NCBI GenBank assembly: GCA_947685225.1
Contig: CANTUV010000072.1
Span: 4,836,001 to 4,900,000 of the forward strand
Length of the DNA: 64,000 nucleotides
Direction of reading: 5' to 3'
Source of the DNA: Garcia nutans
Taxonomy: Eukaryota > Streptophyta > Magnoliopsida > Malpighiales > Euphorbiaceae
Part shown: positions 46,631 through 56,840 of the stretch, one piece after another
Position numbering within the stretch: position 1 is the stretch's first letter
How the letters are laid out: the number at the start of each line of letters is the position of its first letter
Notes under the pieces: generated by a model
What the model saw: the letters and a program-made list of their open reading frames with translations, nothing else
The model's database searches: none
Told to the model about the DNA's origin: nothing
Translations under genes and position numbers: made by a program

Positions 46631-47456
46631 ATCTCTCTCTCTAGTTAGGAATAAGGTTGGATGCTATGCTAATATTTTTAGAATTTTCAGTTGTCCCCAA
46701 ATTTAATGATTGTGTATCAACAAAGTTAATATTAAAGATGCTCATGTAACCACTATTGGAATGTATGCAACCATCAGGAGAAACATCACACAAGTAAGCA
46801 AAATCAGACTTTATTGCATTCATTTTGGAAAAGAAAACATCATCACCCTCATACAAAGCAGATAAATTAAAATCAAAATCAATGTCATTATTCTCAAAAT
46901 AATAAAATAGGACATCTTCAAACTTTTCTTCAACCAGGGCAACTATCTCCTCTGGATTTTTCTCGGCTTTCAGGATAGCTTCCTTCTTCCTTTATAGATT
47001 GGGCTCCTTGTCGGCTGGCAGGGTGAACTTTTTCTTCACTTGTTCCACTATCTTGGTAACGTCAGTAAAAATTTCAAAACCCGGGATCAACTTTCCCATG
47101 AACATGATTGGCTTGAGCTTTCCTTGAAGTGGTCCCACGTTTGGAGCTTTGACAAAGATCTCTTTAAGTGGTGGGAAGCTCATCTTTTCATTCTTCTTTG
47201 GCTGGACATCTTTGTTGGCTTCTTCATACCCTAACCCTTTCTTGGATGTTTGAGTTTTGAAATCTGGAAGCTTTGTCACACCGGCCTTGCCCTTTCCAAG
47301 GCCAGCTCCGGGAAGGTAGATCATGTTCTTCATCATGTTCAAGGCCTTAGAGTCCACTACTTCATCATCAAAAATTGTAGCAACTTGGAAACCATTGAGA
47401 GGTCTCTCTATCATTAGAGCATTAACAACCTCATTATCCTCGGCCTCGATGACCAC
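46631..47456 (-). pseudogene. Protease-RT spacer of T4 with G-patch-like motif
   Basis: The frame 47456-46992 contains YLPGAGLGKGKAG and KKGLGYEEANKD, the two glycine clusters of a G-patch-like segment that Tat polyproteins carry between protease and RT. A stop follows at 46992. 46856-46641 gives another open stretch (YEGDDVFFSKMNAIKSDF) with no recognised domain. Possibly a linker that anchors RNA. Confidence 0.6.
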
Positions 47457-47800
47457 TGTCTCATCTCCATTAGGGAACTTGACCTTTTGATGAAGGGTGG
47501 AAGGAACTCCACCAAGAGGATGGAACCATGGTCATCCTAAAAGTAGAGCAAAAGTAACAGGTATGTCCAAAATAATAAATTCAACAATAGATTCAATTGG
47601 ACCAACCTTCACAGCAGCTTTAAAAGTTCCTTCGGCATGCCTCTTGGTATTGTCATAGGCCCGAATGGTTACCTCGGTTGGGCTTAGATCCCTCGTTAAC
47701 ATAGCTAGCTTTGGCAATATTTTAAGTGGAGTCCTTTTCCCTCGTTAACATGGCGGACCCATCATCAACCATCATACATGGAGCCCTTTTTCCTTTGATT
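47457..47800 (-). pseudogene. Protease of T4, with local duplication
   Basis: The retropepsin active site is VDDGSA at about 47755-47772, in frame with gag. Downstream, MLTRDLSPTEVTIRAYDN and the GPIESIVEFIILDIPVTFALLLG block (47600-47532) are typical of Tat protease. Between them, ATGTTAACGAGGGA (minus strand) occurs twice, at about 47739-47752 and 47690-47703, and the frame shifts. So an active-site-like motif is present but the domain is split. Confidence 0.75.
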
Positions 47801-49938
47801 TCTACTTTGATAAAGAGAGGACAAATGTGATCTCTCCCCTCTTCCGGTAAATCCGCATCTAAGAAAGATGCCATTCCCATATTAACTTCGCTCTTCTTTT
47901 GAATGTCTTCACATTTCAATACTCCTTCAACTTTTATGAAGTTAATCAGCTCCTCCAGTGTTATGGAGGTGGAAATTGGCATGCTAGCTAAGGCCTTGGC
48001 CATAGTTTCATGGTGTTTTTTAGAAGTAGCCAATAAGTCCCAAATGTTAACACTTGCTTGGGTTCTTTTTAACTGCTTAAGCACAGTGTCATCTTCCTCT
48101 TCTTTATTTCCCACTTTAACTTCCTTTCCTTTATTAGCTTCTACCTCATCAGGTGGTGGCCTTGCATAAGGCTTACCATATCTAGTGTTCATTACTTCAT
48201 CTTCTTTGGGCTCAGACCATGTCCATTCCTCCTTCTTGGGTACAAGATCATCATCACTATCGCTTGAATCCCAAAACTCATTCACAACACAGATTGCTAC
48301 TTCTTTACCCACCATAACTTGTTCAACTTTGCTAAATACCACTTCTTCCTTAGTTGCTTCTCCACCCATATCTTGGAAAGAAGGCATGACAAAAAATTCA
48401 TGCAAACCTCCTCCAATCATGAAAGTCGTTTGTGGTGGTACTTTATTGAACCTTGGCAATGGATTGTCTTTGGTGTTTGGCTTGTTGGGCTCAGGCAGCT
48501 TCCCACTATCAATCAAATTTTGGATCTCATGCCTCAATATCATACATCTATCCATGTCGTGCCCTTGCATTTGATGAAATTGACAAAATACCTTAGTGTC
48601 AAAATTAGGTGGGAGAGGGTTAGGCAAAGGACGAGGATTTAAGGGTTGTAACAATCCCTTCTTTTGTAGCTTATTAAGGACCCAAGACAGTGGTTTTTCC
48701 AATTCTAAAAATTGCATTCTTCCTCCTTGGCCAGTAGCATTAACATTAACTACCTTTTGCATGCCTTGTTTATCAGACTGGTAGTTTCCTTTCTCATTTC
48801 TTCTTGTTGAGAAGTTGTTCTTCTCCCTTTCCCACTCTTCAATTTGTAGACCAGCTTGTAAAAGGTCTTTAAAATCTCGAATGAGTGTATGAGACATCTT
48901 TTCGCAAAGGCTAGGTATCACTCCTCTCACAGTCATTCTAATTTGATCGGATTCATCAGGCCTTCTCTTGGGCAAAGTGGCCTTATTCTTCCATCTTTTC
49001 ACATAGTCCACAAAATTCTCATTTGGCCTTTGTCTAATGGACTCAACTTCCATTAAGGTAACTTCCATCTCGATATTGTATCCATATTGTTGGATGAAGG
49101 CCTTGTATAGTAGATCCTAACTCTTTTGCGTGCCATCATCTAAGGTATTGAGCCAATTTTGGATAATAGGGTCCAATGAGAGCATGAAGTACCTTAGAGT
49201 TTGAGCCTTAGTAGCTTTGGCAGACTGCATAGCAGTGATATACTGCTTCACATGGAGGTGAGGATTTTTGGTTCCATCAAACTTTGCAAAGGATGGCATC
49301 TTGAACTTGTACGGAACTTCTTCATCTAGCTCAAATAATTTGTCAACTTCAAACATTTCTTCGATTTTCAGCTTCTTTTCAAAATTCTTTTGCATATCAG
49401 CAATCATCTTTTCAACATCTGAAGTTTTAGTTTTCTCCACAACTAATCTTTCAACAACCTTTGACTCTTTCTTCTTGTCTTGAGGATCTTGGAAGTATTG
49501 AGCCCAATCATCATCACCATCAACGATCACCTTATCATCATCAAAATCCACTTCACCAACTTTAACCTTCCCCTTATCTTTCTTAGTGCTTGTGGATGCT
49601 TCAGCATTATTCCCAAACATTGTAGTCATTTGATTCTTCATGATCTCAGCTAGGGTCCCCTTTAATTCTTCCATTTTAGCATTAAGTGTATCGTCCACCA
49701 TTCTTTGAATTTGTTCAGGCTCCATTGCTTTTGGTGTAAAAGAGATTGAGTCATTGCTAGATTCTTCATCTCCAGTGTAGGTCAGATTGTCGTAAGTTTT
49801 TGAACTATGGTAATCCAGGGCTGTGAGCCAGAGAGGATCAATGATATGAGATGCAAATGTATGTATGCATGTATGCACAAACAATAAACAAACAAGGATA
49901 AATATGATGTTCCTTCCAATCTTATAACAGTCACACAC
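47801..49938 (-). pseudogene. gag of T4, nearly intact (one stop)
   Basis: The frame opens at 49938 (MCDCYKIGRN) and reads SNDSISFTPKAMEPEQIQRM, an acidic linker, FKMPSFAKFDGTKNPHLHV and LRYFMLSLDPIIQNWLNTL. A TAG at about 49117 interrupts it, then it continues in the same frame: SIRQRPNENFVDYVKRWKNK (Retrotrans_gag) and FKDLLQAGLQIEEWEREK. A zinc knuckle CQFHQMQGHDMDRC (48544-48585, C-x2-H-x4-H-x4-C) follows, then an acidic tail to the protease. The true start may be the AMEPEQ methionine (residue 72), but residues before it are also alike in T1, T3 and T4, which favours an upstream start. In T1 and T3 the upstream part is interrupted by insertions and stops. Confidence 0.85.
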
Positions 49939-50798
49939 GAATGGCTAGTCTCTTTTCCAAGGTAATATGGTTAACAAAATACCAACATGGAATATCTTGT
50001 TTTTGAATAATTCCCTCGGATGTTTCAACCAATAGTTATATTTCAAAATATGGAAATCAGTTCATGATAATTCCCATTAATTAGGCTCTAATCCATCCAA
50101 TCAAGTAAAGCACCTTTTATGGTATATTGGATTAAAACTAAATTAAGAGGTTTATTATAAATAGATTTCTCACTTAAAAAAGTAACTAATGATTAATGCC
50201 AAAAATAAGTCCATGATTTATTATTCTTAGTATAAACTAGGCTCACAATTGATTTTTGGTATTCCATAATTGACCTAAATAATTTGTAAGCTCTTTGTAA
50301 GAAAATGTTGGATGAAATAGTTTTGTTTGAAAAACCCATCACAAAAATATTTTTAGAAAAATAGATTTTTGACTTCGTATTTAAGTCATGAGAAAAGAAT
50401 TTTTGATTTTTTAGAAAAGCTTTATATCCATAGAAAAGCTTGAAAAGTTTTGAAAATATCTTTGGTCTTTTGGACTGTAAAGAAAAATTTATTTTGAGCT
50501 TACAATATACTTAGGCAATATTAGAAAACGAACAAACCAAATAAGCCATGATTTAAGCCAAGATAAATTAACCATAGTCAAATAACAAGCATTTGGAGTA
50601 AGAACCTAAGGAAAGTAACTAGGCCAATTACATGATCTTTAGTCTTTGTGTTAAAAGGCATAGGTTCCCATAGCAAGTTTATACCAAATGGTATAAGGCT
50701 ATAAGTGGTTATGCCATGCTCGATCTCCTTACCTTGAGTGAAAGTATGGTATCCCTCATATAACACAACATGGGTAACACGGGCGTCCTAACTCACAC
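49939..50798 (-). other. T4 leader
   Basis: Matches the T3 leader (30657-30792, 34128-34957) and T1's leader in reverse. It ends abruptly at 50798 in ACTCACACACATG, where T3 has about 100 bp more before its PBS. No gene seen. Confidence 0.65.
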
Positions 50799-51021
50799 AC
50801 ATGAGATCCAAGATTTGATTAATAGTGGTAAGCTACCCTAGCCGGATAAGCCCAATACCAAGAACAACCCTTTGCCTAAATTTGGAAGAGTGCCGCCACC
50901 AGCAAGCTTCATGGTGGGAAAAGGATTGGAAGAAGATTTTGTTTTATCCTCTTTTCAAGATGGGAATGTTGAAGATGTGAAAGGAGAAGAAGCTTAACTC
51001 AACAAATTTTCCTTAGCTTGA
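50799..51021 (+). pseudogene. gag 3' end of T5
   Basis: It reads EIQDLINSGKLP, a stop, PDKPNTKNNPLPKFGRVPP, then EEDFVLSSFQDGNVEDVKGE, a second stop, LNKFSLA and the final TGA (51019-51021). It is collinear with T1 8880-9097. The final residues match T1, so ending gag just after the SSFQD block is a shared feature of this family, unlike T4, where gag runs on to protease. Confidence 0.75.
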
Positions 51022-53402
51022 ATGTTGCTTTTCAATTTTGCTTTCTTTAATATATGAACAATTAGGTTTTTCAAGTTTAAAGTTGTTTGAATAAATTACT
51101 TTCATCAAAATTTTTGTTGGTCTTTATTCATTTTGATGCTCAATCAATGAGGAATCTAGCTTGATATTTATAAATTAATTTATCTAGGCATCATGACTTG
51201 AATGACTTTACTAGGTGAGGGAATTGCTCTATAGCACTGAGTTGTGTATGCTTACTTAGAGAGGGCTCCTGCATAATTACCTTTGTCTAGGTCTTAGTCG
51301 GTCTTAGAACATGCTTTGACAAACTTTCGAGGCAAAATTGAACTCTGCTTATTTTAAGAGAGAAATGATCTAGGCATTGTTTGACGAGCCAACAACTTAT
51401 ATCCACCCTATTAAATATCAATCCCTAGTTGTCCCTTTGAGCCTTCATAAATTTTGGCTTTCTTTTCATTGGCTTACAAACCCCAATAACCTACCCTGAG
51501 CTGTTGTGATACTTTTGACAAGCCTTATGAACACTAAGATGAAGAGGCAAGAAGATTAAAGAAAGCAATGATTAGTCAAGATCATGAGGATAGTTGAAGT
51601 TCTCAAGACCATAAAGATAGTTGAAGTTCTTAAGACCATAAGGGTAGTTGATGTTTTTAAGACCATAAGGGTAGTTGAAGTTTTCATAATATCTCCAATA
51701 TATCAGGACAACATCAGAGTAACAAATGATTTATAACTATTAAAGAAGATTTATACCACTCCACTCGTCCATTATTGGAAACCCAAGTTGGTACAACCAA
51801 GACAACTCTGTTTGAGCTAGAACTAAAAAAGGAAAGAAAGAAAGAAAAAGAAAGAAAAAAAAGAAAGAAAAGAAAGAAAGGAAAAAGAAAGAAAACAAAA
51901 CAAAAAAAGAAGAAAACAAAAAGGAAAAAAGAAAAATAAAACCTAAAAAGGAGGTTCAAAAAGCCAACTGAGTTCTCTTCTACCTAAGACAACAAAAGGC
52001 TTCCATTTGGTTTATAATGACGGATTGACTTGAATTGGTCCAAACCAACCAAAGATTCAATCAAAATCAAAGAAAAAGGGAGAAAGACTATTCAGTTCTT
52101 GAAAATTTTATACTTGACAGTCCTACAAGGAAGAAGGACAAAATGATAAAATGCTCAAAGAAAGGGAAGAGTAAGAAAAATAAAAAGAAAAAAAAGGGAG
52201 AAGAAGAAAAGAAATGAATTTGGGTGCCAAACTTTATGCAAGGGCAAAAACTATTCCAATCGAGATCTAGATTAATGCCAATAAGATAGAAAGGAATTTG
52301 GAGTCTAGCAAGATTGCTCCCAGCTACCTAAAATTCAAAAAACAATTTGTAGTGTGAAGGTTTGTCCATTGTGTCACATCAGCTCCAACTTATAAATGGC
52401 CTTCATTTAATCCATGTCCCTTATAGACCTCGTTACAAGCCTATTAAAGACCTATTGATCTCTCTTGGTAGGTAGAGTCTATTAGTTGAGATAGTTTAAA
52501 TAAGCATGCATATGAGATAGACAATATTCAAACTCAATGAGACCTTTGGCCAAGTAATGTGTATGTGCCTATCCGAAGTGCAACAATTCTTGCTTAAATA
52601 GAAATAATTCCTGAGTTTAGTATGGTAACTAGGATTGTCATGTTATAGATATGTTAATTTGAAAATTCAAGTACTGAGGTACATTGACATTGATTTGGCA
52701 AAGCCAACATTTGATTTCAAAATTAAAATTCAAAAAGTAAAAAATGTTTTTGTCACATAAAGCCTTCAAGTTAATAGAAGTTTGTTGCATCATCAAAACT
52801 CGAAGGACACATTGGGCAAAGGAAATGATTATTGGCAAGGTCAGGAAGGAGCTACCAACTGACATACTGAAACATAGTTTGAAATGGATGTATCCCTGAC
52901 TCTACAACTTGGGGTCTCCACCACCCATATTTTCTACACCTCGAAGATAAAAGCCATAAATGTGAAGCATCCTGTAATTTCAGTGCAAGAACTGAATGGG
53001 CATATGAAAGAAATTTGTGAGAGCATTTTAGCTAATAATCTCGGTCTGTAGGTCGATGGAACCATCGTAAGTGTTATTCATGCATATCATGCATACATGA
53101 GCATATCACATTGCATTTTCTTGTCTTGTATTATCTATTCTTTATCAAAGTGAACAGCAAACACCCTGTGAAGTAAACAATCAAAAGAAGATATCAAATC
53201 AGGGGGGCATGGAAAGCCCATTGCTTAAGAAAGTTCTAGTAATCTTGCAAAGAGAAGAAATATGTACTTGTGCAAGAACTAGACAACAAAAACATCAATC
53301 AAAGCTTGCATGAAAAAAATCTTTGGTTTGAGCCTACATAGGGGGCAAAGTTTCTCCATTTTAATTTTTGAGTTTATGCGTATACAAAATATTTTCAAAC
53401 TC
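51022..53402 (+). other. T5 non-coding 3' region
   Basis: No gene. Aligns with T1 9098-11130. It holds a purine tract (51830-51960 and 52065-52215, mostly A/G), with AAGAAAG repeats, and the repeated AAGACCATAA[G/A]GGTAGTTGAAGTT units at about 51590-51680. Confidence 0.65.
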
Positions 53403-54062
53403 ACTTTCAAATATAGTTTAGGATCAAGTATCCCAATGCTTTTAGGATTGAGTATCCCAATCCAATTTAGGATCGAGTATCCAAATGTAGTTAGGATCGA
53501 GTATCCAAATCCAATTTATGATTGAGTATCCCAATCCAAATTAGGATCGAGTATCCAAATCCAGTTAGGATTGAGTTAGGATCGAGTATCCAAATCCAGT
53601 TAGGATGAGTATCCAAATCCATTTAGGATTGAGTATCCAAATCCAGTTTGGATCGAGTGTCCAAATCCAGTTAGGATCGAGTATCCAAATTCAGTTCAAG
53701 ATCGAGTATCCAAGTCTAGTTCAGGATCGAGTATCCAAATCCAGTTAGGATTGAGTATCCAAATCCAGTTAGGATTGAGTATCCAAATCCAGTTAGTATC
53801 CAAATCCAGTTAGGATGAGTATCCAAATCCATTTATGATTGAGTATCCAAATCCAGTTAGGATCGAATATCGAAATCCAGTTTGGATCGAGTGTCCAAAT
53901 CCAGTTAGGATCGAGTATCCAAATCCAGTTTAGGATCGAGTATCCAAGTCTAGTTCAGGATCGAGTATCCAAATCCAGTTAGGATTGAGTATCCAAATCC
54001 AGTTAGGATCGAGTATCCGAATCCAGTTTAGGATTGAGTATCCAAGTCTAGTTTAGGATCAA
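53403..54062 (+). repeat. 24-25 bp tandem array, GGATCGAGTATCC type (T5)
   Basis: About 28 units of GGATCGAGTATCC plus an AAATCCAGTTA linker. Some units lost a base in the module (GGATGAGTATCC) or are partial. A higher-order period of 210 bp is visible: the GGATGAGTATCC unit and its neighbours at 53601 recur at 53811 in the same order. Confidence 0.9.
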
Positions 54063-54270
54063 GTATCCAAATCTAGTTTTGGGTCCAGAACCCAAAATTA
54101 CCCTTAGGTCCAGAACCTAAAATTCCTTTTAAGTCCAGAACTTAGCTCGGTTCCAGAACCCAAATTTTCCTTAGGTCCAGAACCTAAAATCTCTTTTAAG
54201 TCTAGAACTTAGCTCGGGTCCAGAACCCAAATTCTCCTTAGGTCCAGAACCAAAAACCTCAACCATCTCA
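54063..54270 (+). repeat. GGGTCCAGAACCC hairpin modules (T5)
   Basis: About 8 units: GGGTCCAGAACCC, AGGTCCAGAACCT and AAGTCCAGAACTT alternate, with stems changing in step. Leads into the polypurine tract. Confidence 0.85.
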
Positions 54271-54327
54271 GAAAAATTAAGTCTTATAGCTTTTCACTCT
54301 CTTTTACTAAAGTCTCAGATCGTTCAA

Positions 54328-54340
54328 GCAGGGGGCAAAC
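54328..54340 (+). other. Polypurine tract of T5
   Basis: AGCAGGGGGCAAAC directly precedes the LTR start TGTAGACCC. Confidence 0.8.
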
Positions 54341-54529
54341 TGTAGACCCTTAATTTTTGACCCAGTTCGGTCCAATATATTTTATTTAGGCCAAAATAAT
54401 TTTTGTGCTATCTTAATTAAATAATATTTGTTTTAGTATTTAATTTTTATAATTATAGGAATAAAAAATAATAATAAAAAATAAATAAATAAAAATCGAC
54501 GACGGAAAAATCAGCGACGAAAAATTTTG

Positions 54530-54760
54530 TCGCCGAAAGTGTTGGACGAAATGGCCGTGGGCCATTTTTCCCGCATAATTTTTCTGCGGGCGAAATGGCT
54601 TTGCCATTTTGCTCGTAAGAACCTCCTGTGAGCGAAATGACCAAGGCCATTTCGCCAGCAGGAAAATCCTACGGGAGAAATGGTTTCTCCCGCAATTTTC
54701 CAGCAGGCCGCAGCCAATTTCGCTCGCACGCCCTTGCAAGTTTCCACAACTGCCCGCAAC
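54530..54760 (+). repeat. U3 inverted repeats, GCGAAATGGC type
   Basis: About eight alternating copies of GCGAAATGGC / GCCATTTCGC and near variants, for example GACGAAATGGCC, GGGCGAAATGGC, GAGCGAAATGACC, GGCCATTTCGCC and GGGAGAAATGG. It is unusually GC-rich for the window. Open frames here (54453-54896) are accidental. Confidence 0.8.
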
Positions 54761-54887
54761 AATTTTTTGGCCAGCAAAATTTTTTCGACGCAATTTTTTC
54801 CAAAATCAAATAGAATTTGGTTTCAGTTTCCTTTTCCTAATAAAATACAGTTTCCTTGAACAATTAAAATTAATCATCGAAATTTTC

Positions 54888-54895
54888 TATAAATA
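54888..54895 (+). promoter_or_regulatory. TATA box of T5 LTR promoter
   Basis: TATAAATA, about 130 bp after the U3 inverted repeats. Confidence 0.6.
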
Positions 54896-56648
54896 AGACT
54901 AAAAACAACACAGAAGAGAGGAACGAGAAAAACTGGAGAAAACTTTGAAAGGATATCGGACTTTAAAAATTCTTTTTGGCAGTGAAAACAATCGGACTTT
55001 TTGAGAGAAGAATAAGCAACCAAGCAATCAATCCATCAAAGGAAGCCATCTTGCCTTTGTCCTTGTTCATCCAAGAAGCAATTTTGGTGGAACCAACAAA
55101 CGAAGGTTTGAATATCTAATCTTTTTTCCTTACAGTAGCTTCAATAATTAAATTGCTTCTTTTGATTTTAAAAACCTTGATTCATTTCTTTGTTTTACAA
55201 AAGATCCTAAAATTACTTTTCTGTTTCTTCTAAAAACCTAAGAACCCTAATCTATTTCTTCAAAATCTTAAAACCCTAATTTACTTTCCAACTTTCCAAA
55301 ACTTTAAATCGTTATACTAATTCCCAAAACCCTAATCTGCTTTCCAATTTTCCAAAACCTTAAAACACTAAATTGATCCTTTTATTTCCAAAAACCCTAA
55401 AAAATATTTTATTTTTCCAAAAAACCTTAAATCGTCTTGCCAATTTCCAAAAACTTTATAAAACTATAAATTGTTTTCTCAAATTATAAAATCAAATATA
55501 TTTTCTTAAACACTAAAAACCATAATTCAACTTCAAAACCAAAAACAGTAAACCCCAAACTAGTAAACCTAAACCCTAATTTTCCTAAACCCTAATCCTT
55601 AAAATCTTAAAATCTTATAAACCTAAATATTAAAATTCAACACAGTAAGCCTAAAAACAACAATCCAGTAGCTAATAATCATAAACCTAATGTTTTAATA
55701 TCCAAACCCTAATTTCATAATTTTACCCCTCAAACCCTAATTTGGTTAATCAAAGAACCTTATCAATCTCTTAAATTATAAAACCTTAATCCATTTCAAT
55801 TCCCTTAAAACTTATAGTAGCCTAAACCAATAAATTCCCAAACCCTAAATATTAATTAAAGAACTTTAAATGAGAAACAGTAAACTTCAATTTGTATCTT
55901 TACTTACCTTATTTGATTATATAGTTTATTATATGCTTTAATTTATTTAAGTTCAATGCTTGATTTATTTAATTTAACATGGATGGATGTTTACTTTCTA
56001 TTGATGTTTAATATCTTTGATGAATGATTTATTTATGATGAGTGGTTATTTACTTCTATCGATTTATTTTGATTTCCAAATGTTGTAAGAGGTATGTTTC
56101 CATTTTGTAGGTACCTCATTAATTAATTTCTATGTAATTTAAATTGCTTTTATATTTTAGACCAATGTAAAGGACATGTTTCTACTTCATGGTGGGTATC
56201 CTATTTAGCTTAGACATGGATGATGTAAGGGCATGTTTCCATCTTCGGATGGGTGTCCATTTATTTGTTTTACTTGGAAATTTTTTTTATTTTTAATATA
56301 ACGATGCTTTATTTCAATTATTGTGTGTAATATGGATAACATTATTATATTTAAGAATTTTATAATATCAAGACCTATAAAGGAGGCCGATTCTAATGAA
56401 CCGAACGTTATGGGGGTGCTGGGCCATTTCTCACCTTCCCCACACGTACTCAACTTTTCGAACCATTAGGGGGTTGGGGATTCCTTAGGAATCGATTCAT
56501 CCACCCCTTTCTTTTTTCCAGGCCCGTCTGAGTGGCGACTCCATTTTCTCCGGACTTAGGTTCGTGTTCTCTAAGGCCCCGAGCCTAAACAGTGCCGAAG
56601 TAGCAAGAACCATTCCACTAGGAGTGGGGACGAAAATCCCTACTCACA

Positions 56649-56805
56649 ATATGTGTATTAAATATTAAGTATGTAATGTATTAATTCAACATATACAATT
56701 AATATACCATATGTATATGTTATATATACTCTAGATATATATATTGAGCATATACAATTTATATCTCCAAATACTTATTTAATTTCTCCAAAATCACAGA
56801 TGTTA
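56649..56805 (-). repeat. Fragment of the G LTR 5' extension
   Basis: It matches 3526-3682 of the G1 LTR nearly base for base and ends GATGTTACA at 56805. Only 157 bp of the LTR is left. It joins the T5 LTR end at 56648. Confidence 0.85.
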
Positions 56806-56840
56806 CATTTTTCTCCCCCTTAAATAATTTCGTCCTCGAA
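56806..56840 (-). other. Polypurine tract and pol end motif of a minus-strand G element
   Basis: The minus strand reads GATTTCGAGGACGAAATTAT, then TTAAGGGGGAGAAAAA, then the LTR start TGTAACATC. The first part encodes the FEDEI residues at the end of chromovirus pol, and the purine run is the usual 3' LTR primer. This shows that TGTAACATC is a true LTR start. Confidence 0.75.

Larger units (their letters stand above)
43828..50798 (-). mobile_element. T4: 5' part of an autonomous Tat-lineage element, gag to integrase
   Basis: In order on the minus strand: leader, gag, protease, spacer with G-patch-like glycines, reverse transcriptase, RNase H, second (archaeal-type) RNase H, integrase. The second RNase H is the mark of the Tat/Ogre lineage. 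The 5' LTR and first ~100 bp of leader are missing (break at 50798 against T5). The 3' end is cut in mid-integrase by the LTR at 43827. It is the best preserved coding region in the window, with only a handful of stops and shifts. Confidence 0.85.
50799..56648 (+). mobile_element. T5: second gag-only Tat element, 5'-truncated
   Basis: Order: gag 3' end, non-coding 3' region, two repeat arrays, polypurine tract, complete LTR. The 5' LTR, leader and most of gag are missing; it abuts T4 head to head. The 3' region is collinear with T1's until the tandem arrays, which differ. Confidence 0.75.
54341..56648 (+). repeat. T5 3' LTR
   Basis: 2308 bp, TGTAGACCC to CTACTCACA. U3 holds inverted repeats at 54530-54760. 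TATA box TATAAATA at 54888. R/U5 starts near 54920 and includes the TGGCGACTCCATTTTCTCCG block near 56531. The 55200-55800 stretch is rich in AAACCCTAA-type units, which are common to this LTR group. Confidence 0.88.

Noticed and set aside
53403..54062. CRISPR-like regular repeats
   Set aside because: Units are tandem with short shared linkers and no unique spacers, in a plant retroelement; not CRISPR.
54440..54896. Several overlapping open frames on both strands
   Set aside because: They lie in the GC-rich U3 inverted repeats of the T5 LTR; no domain or conserved residues.
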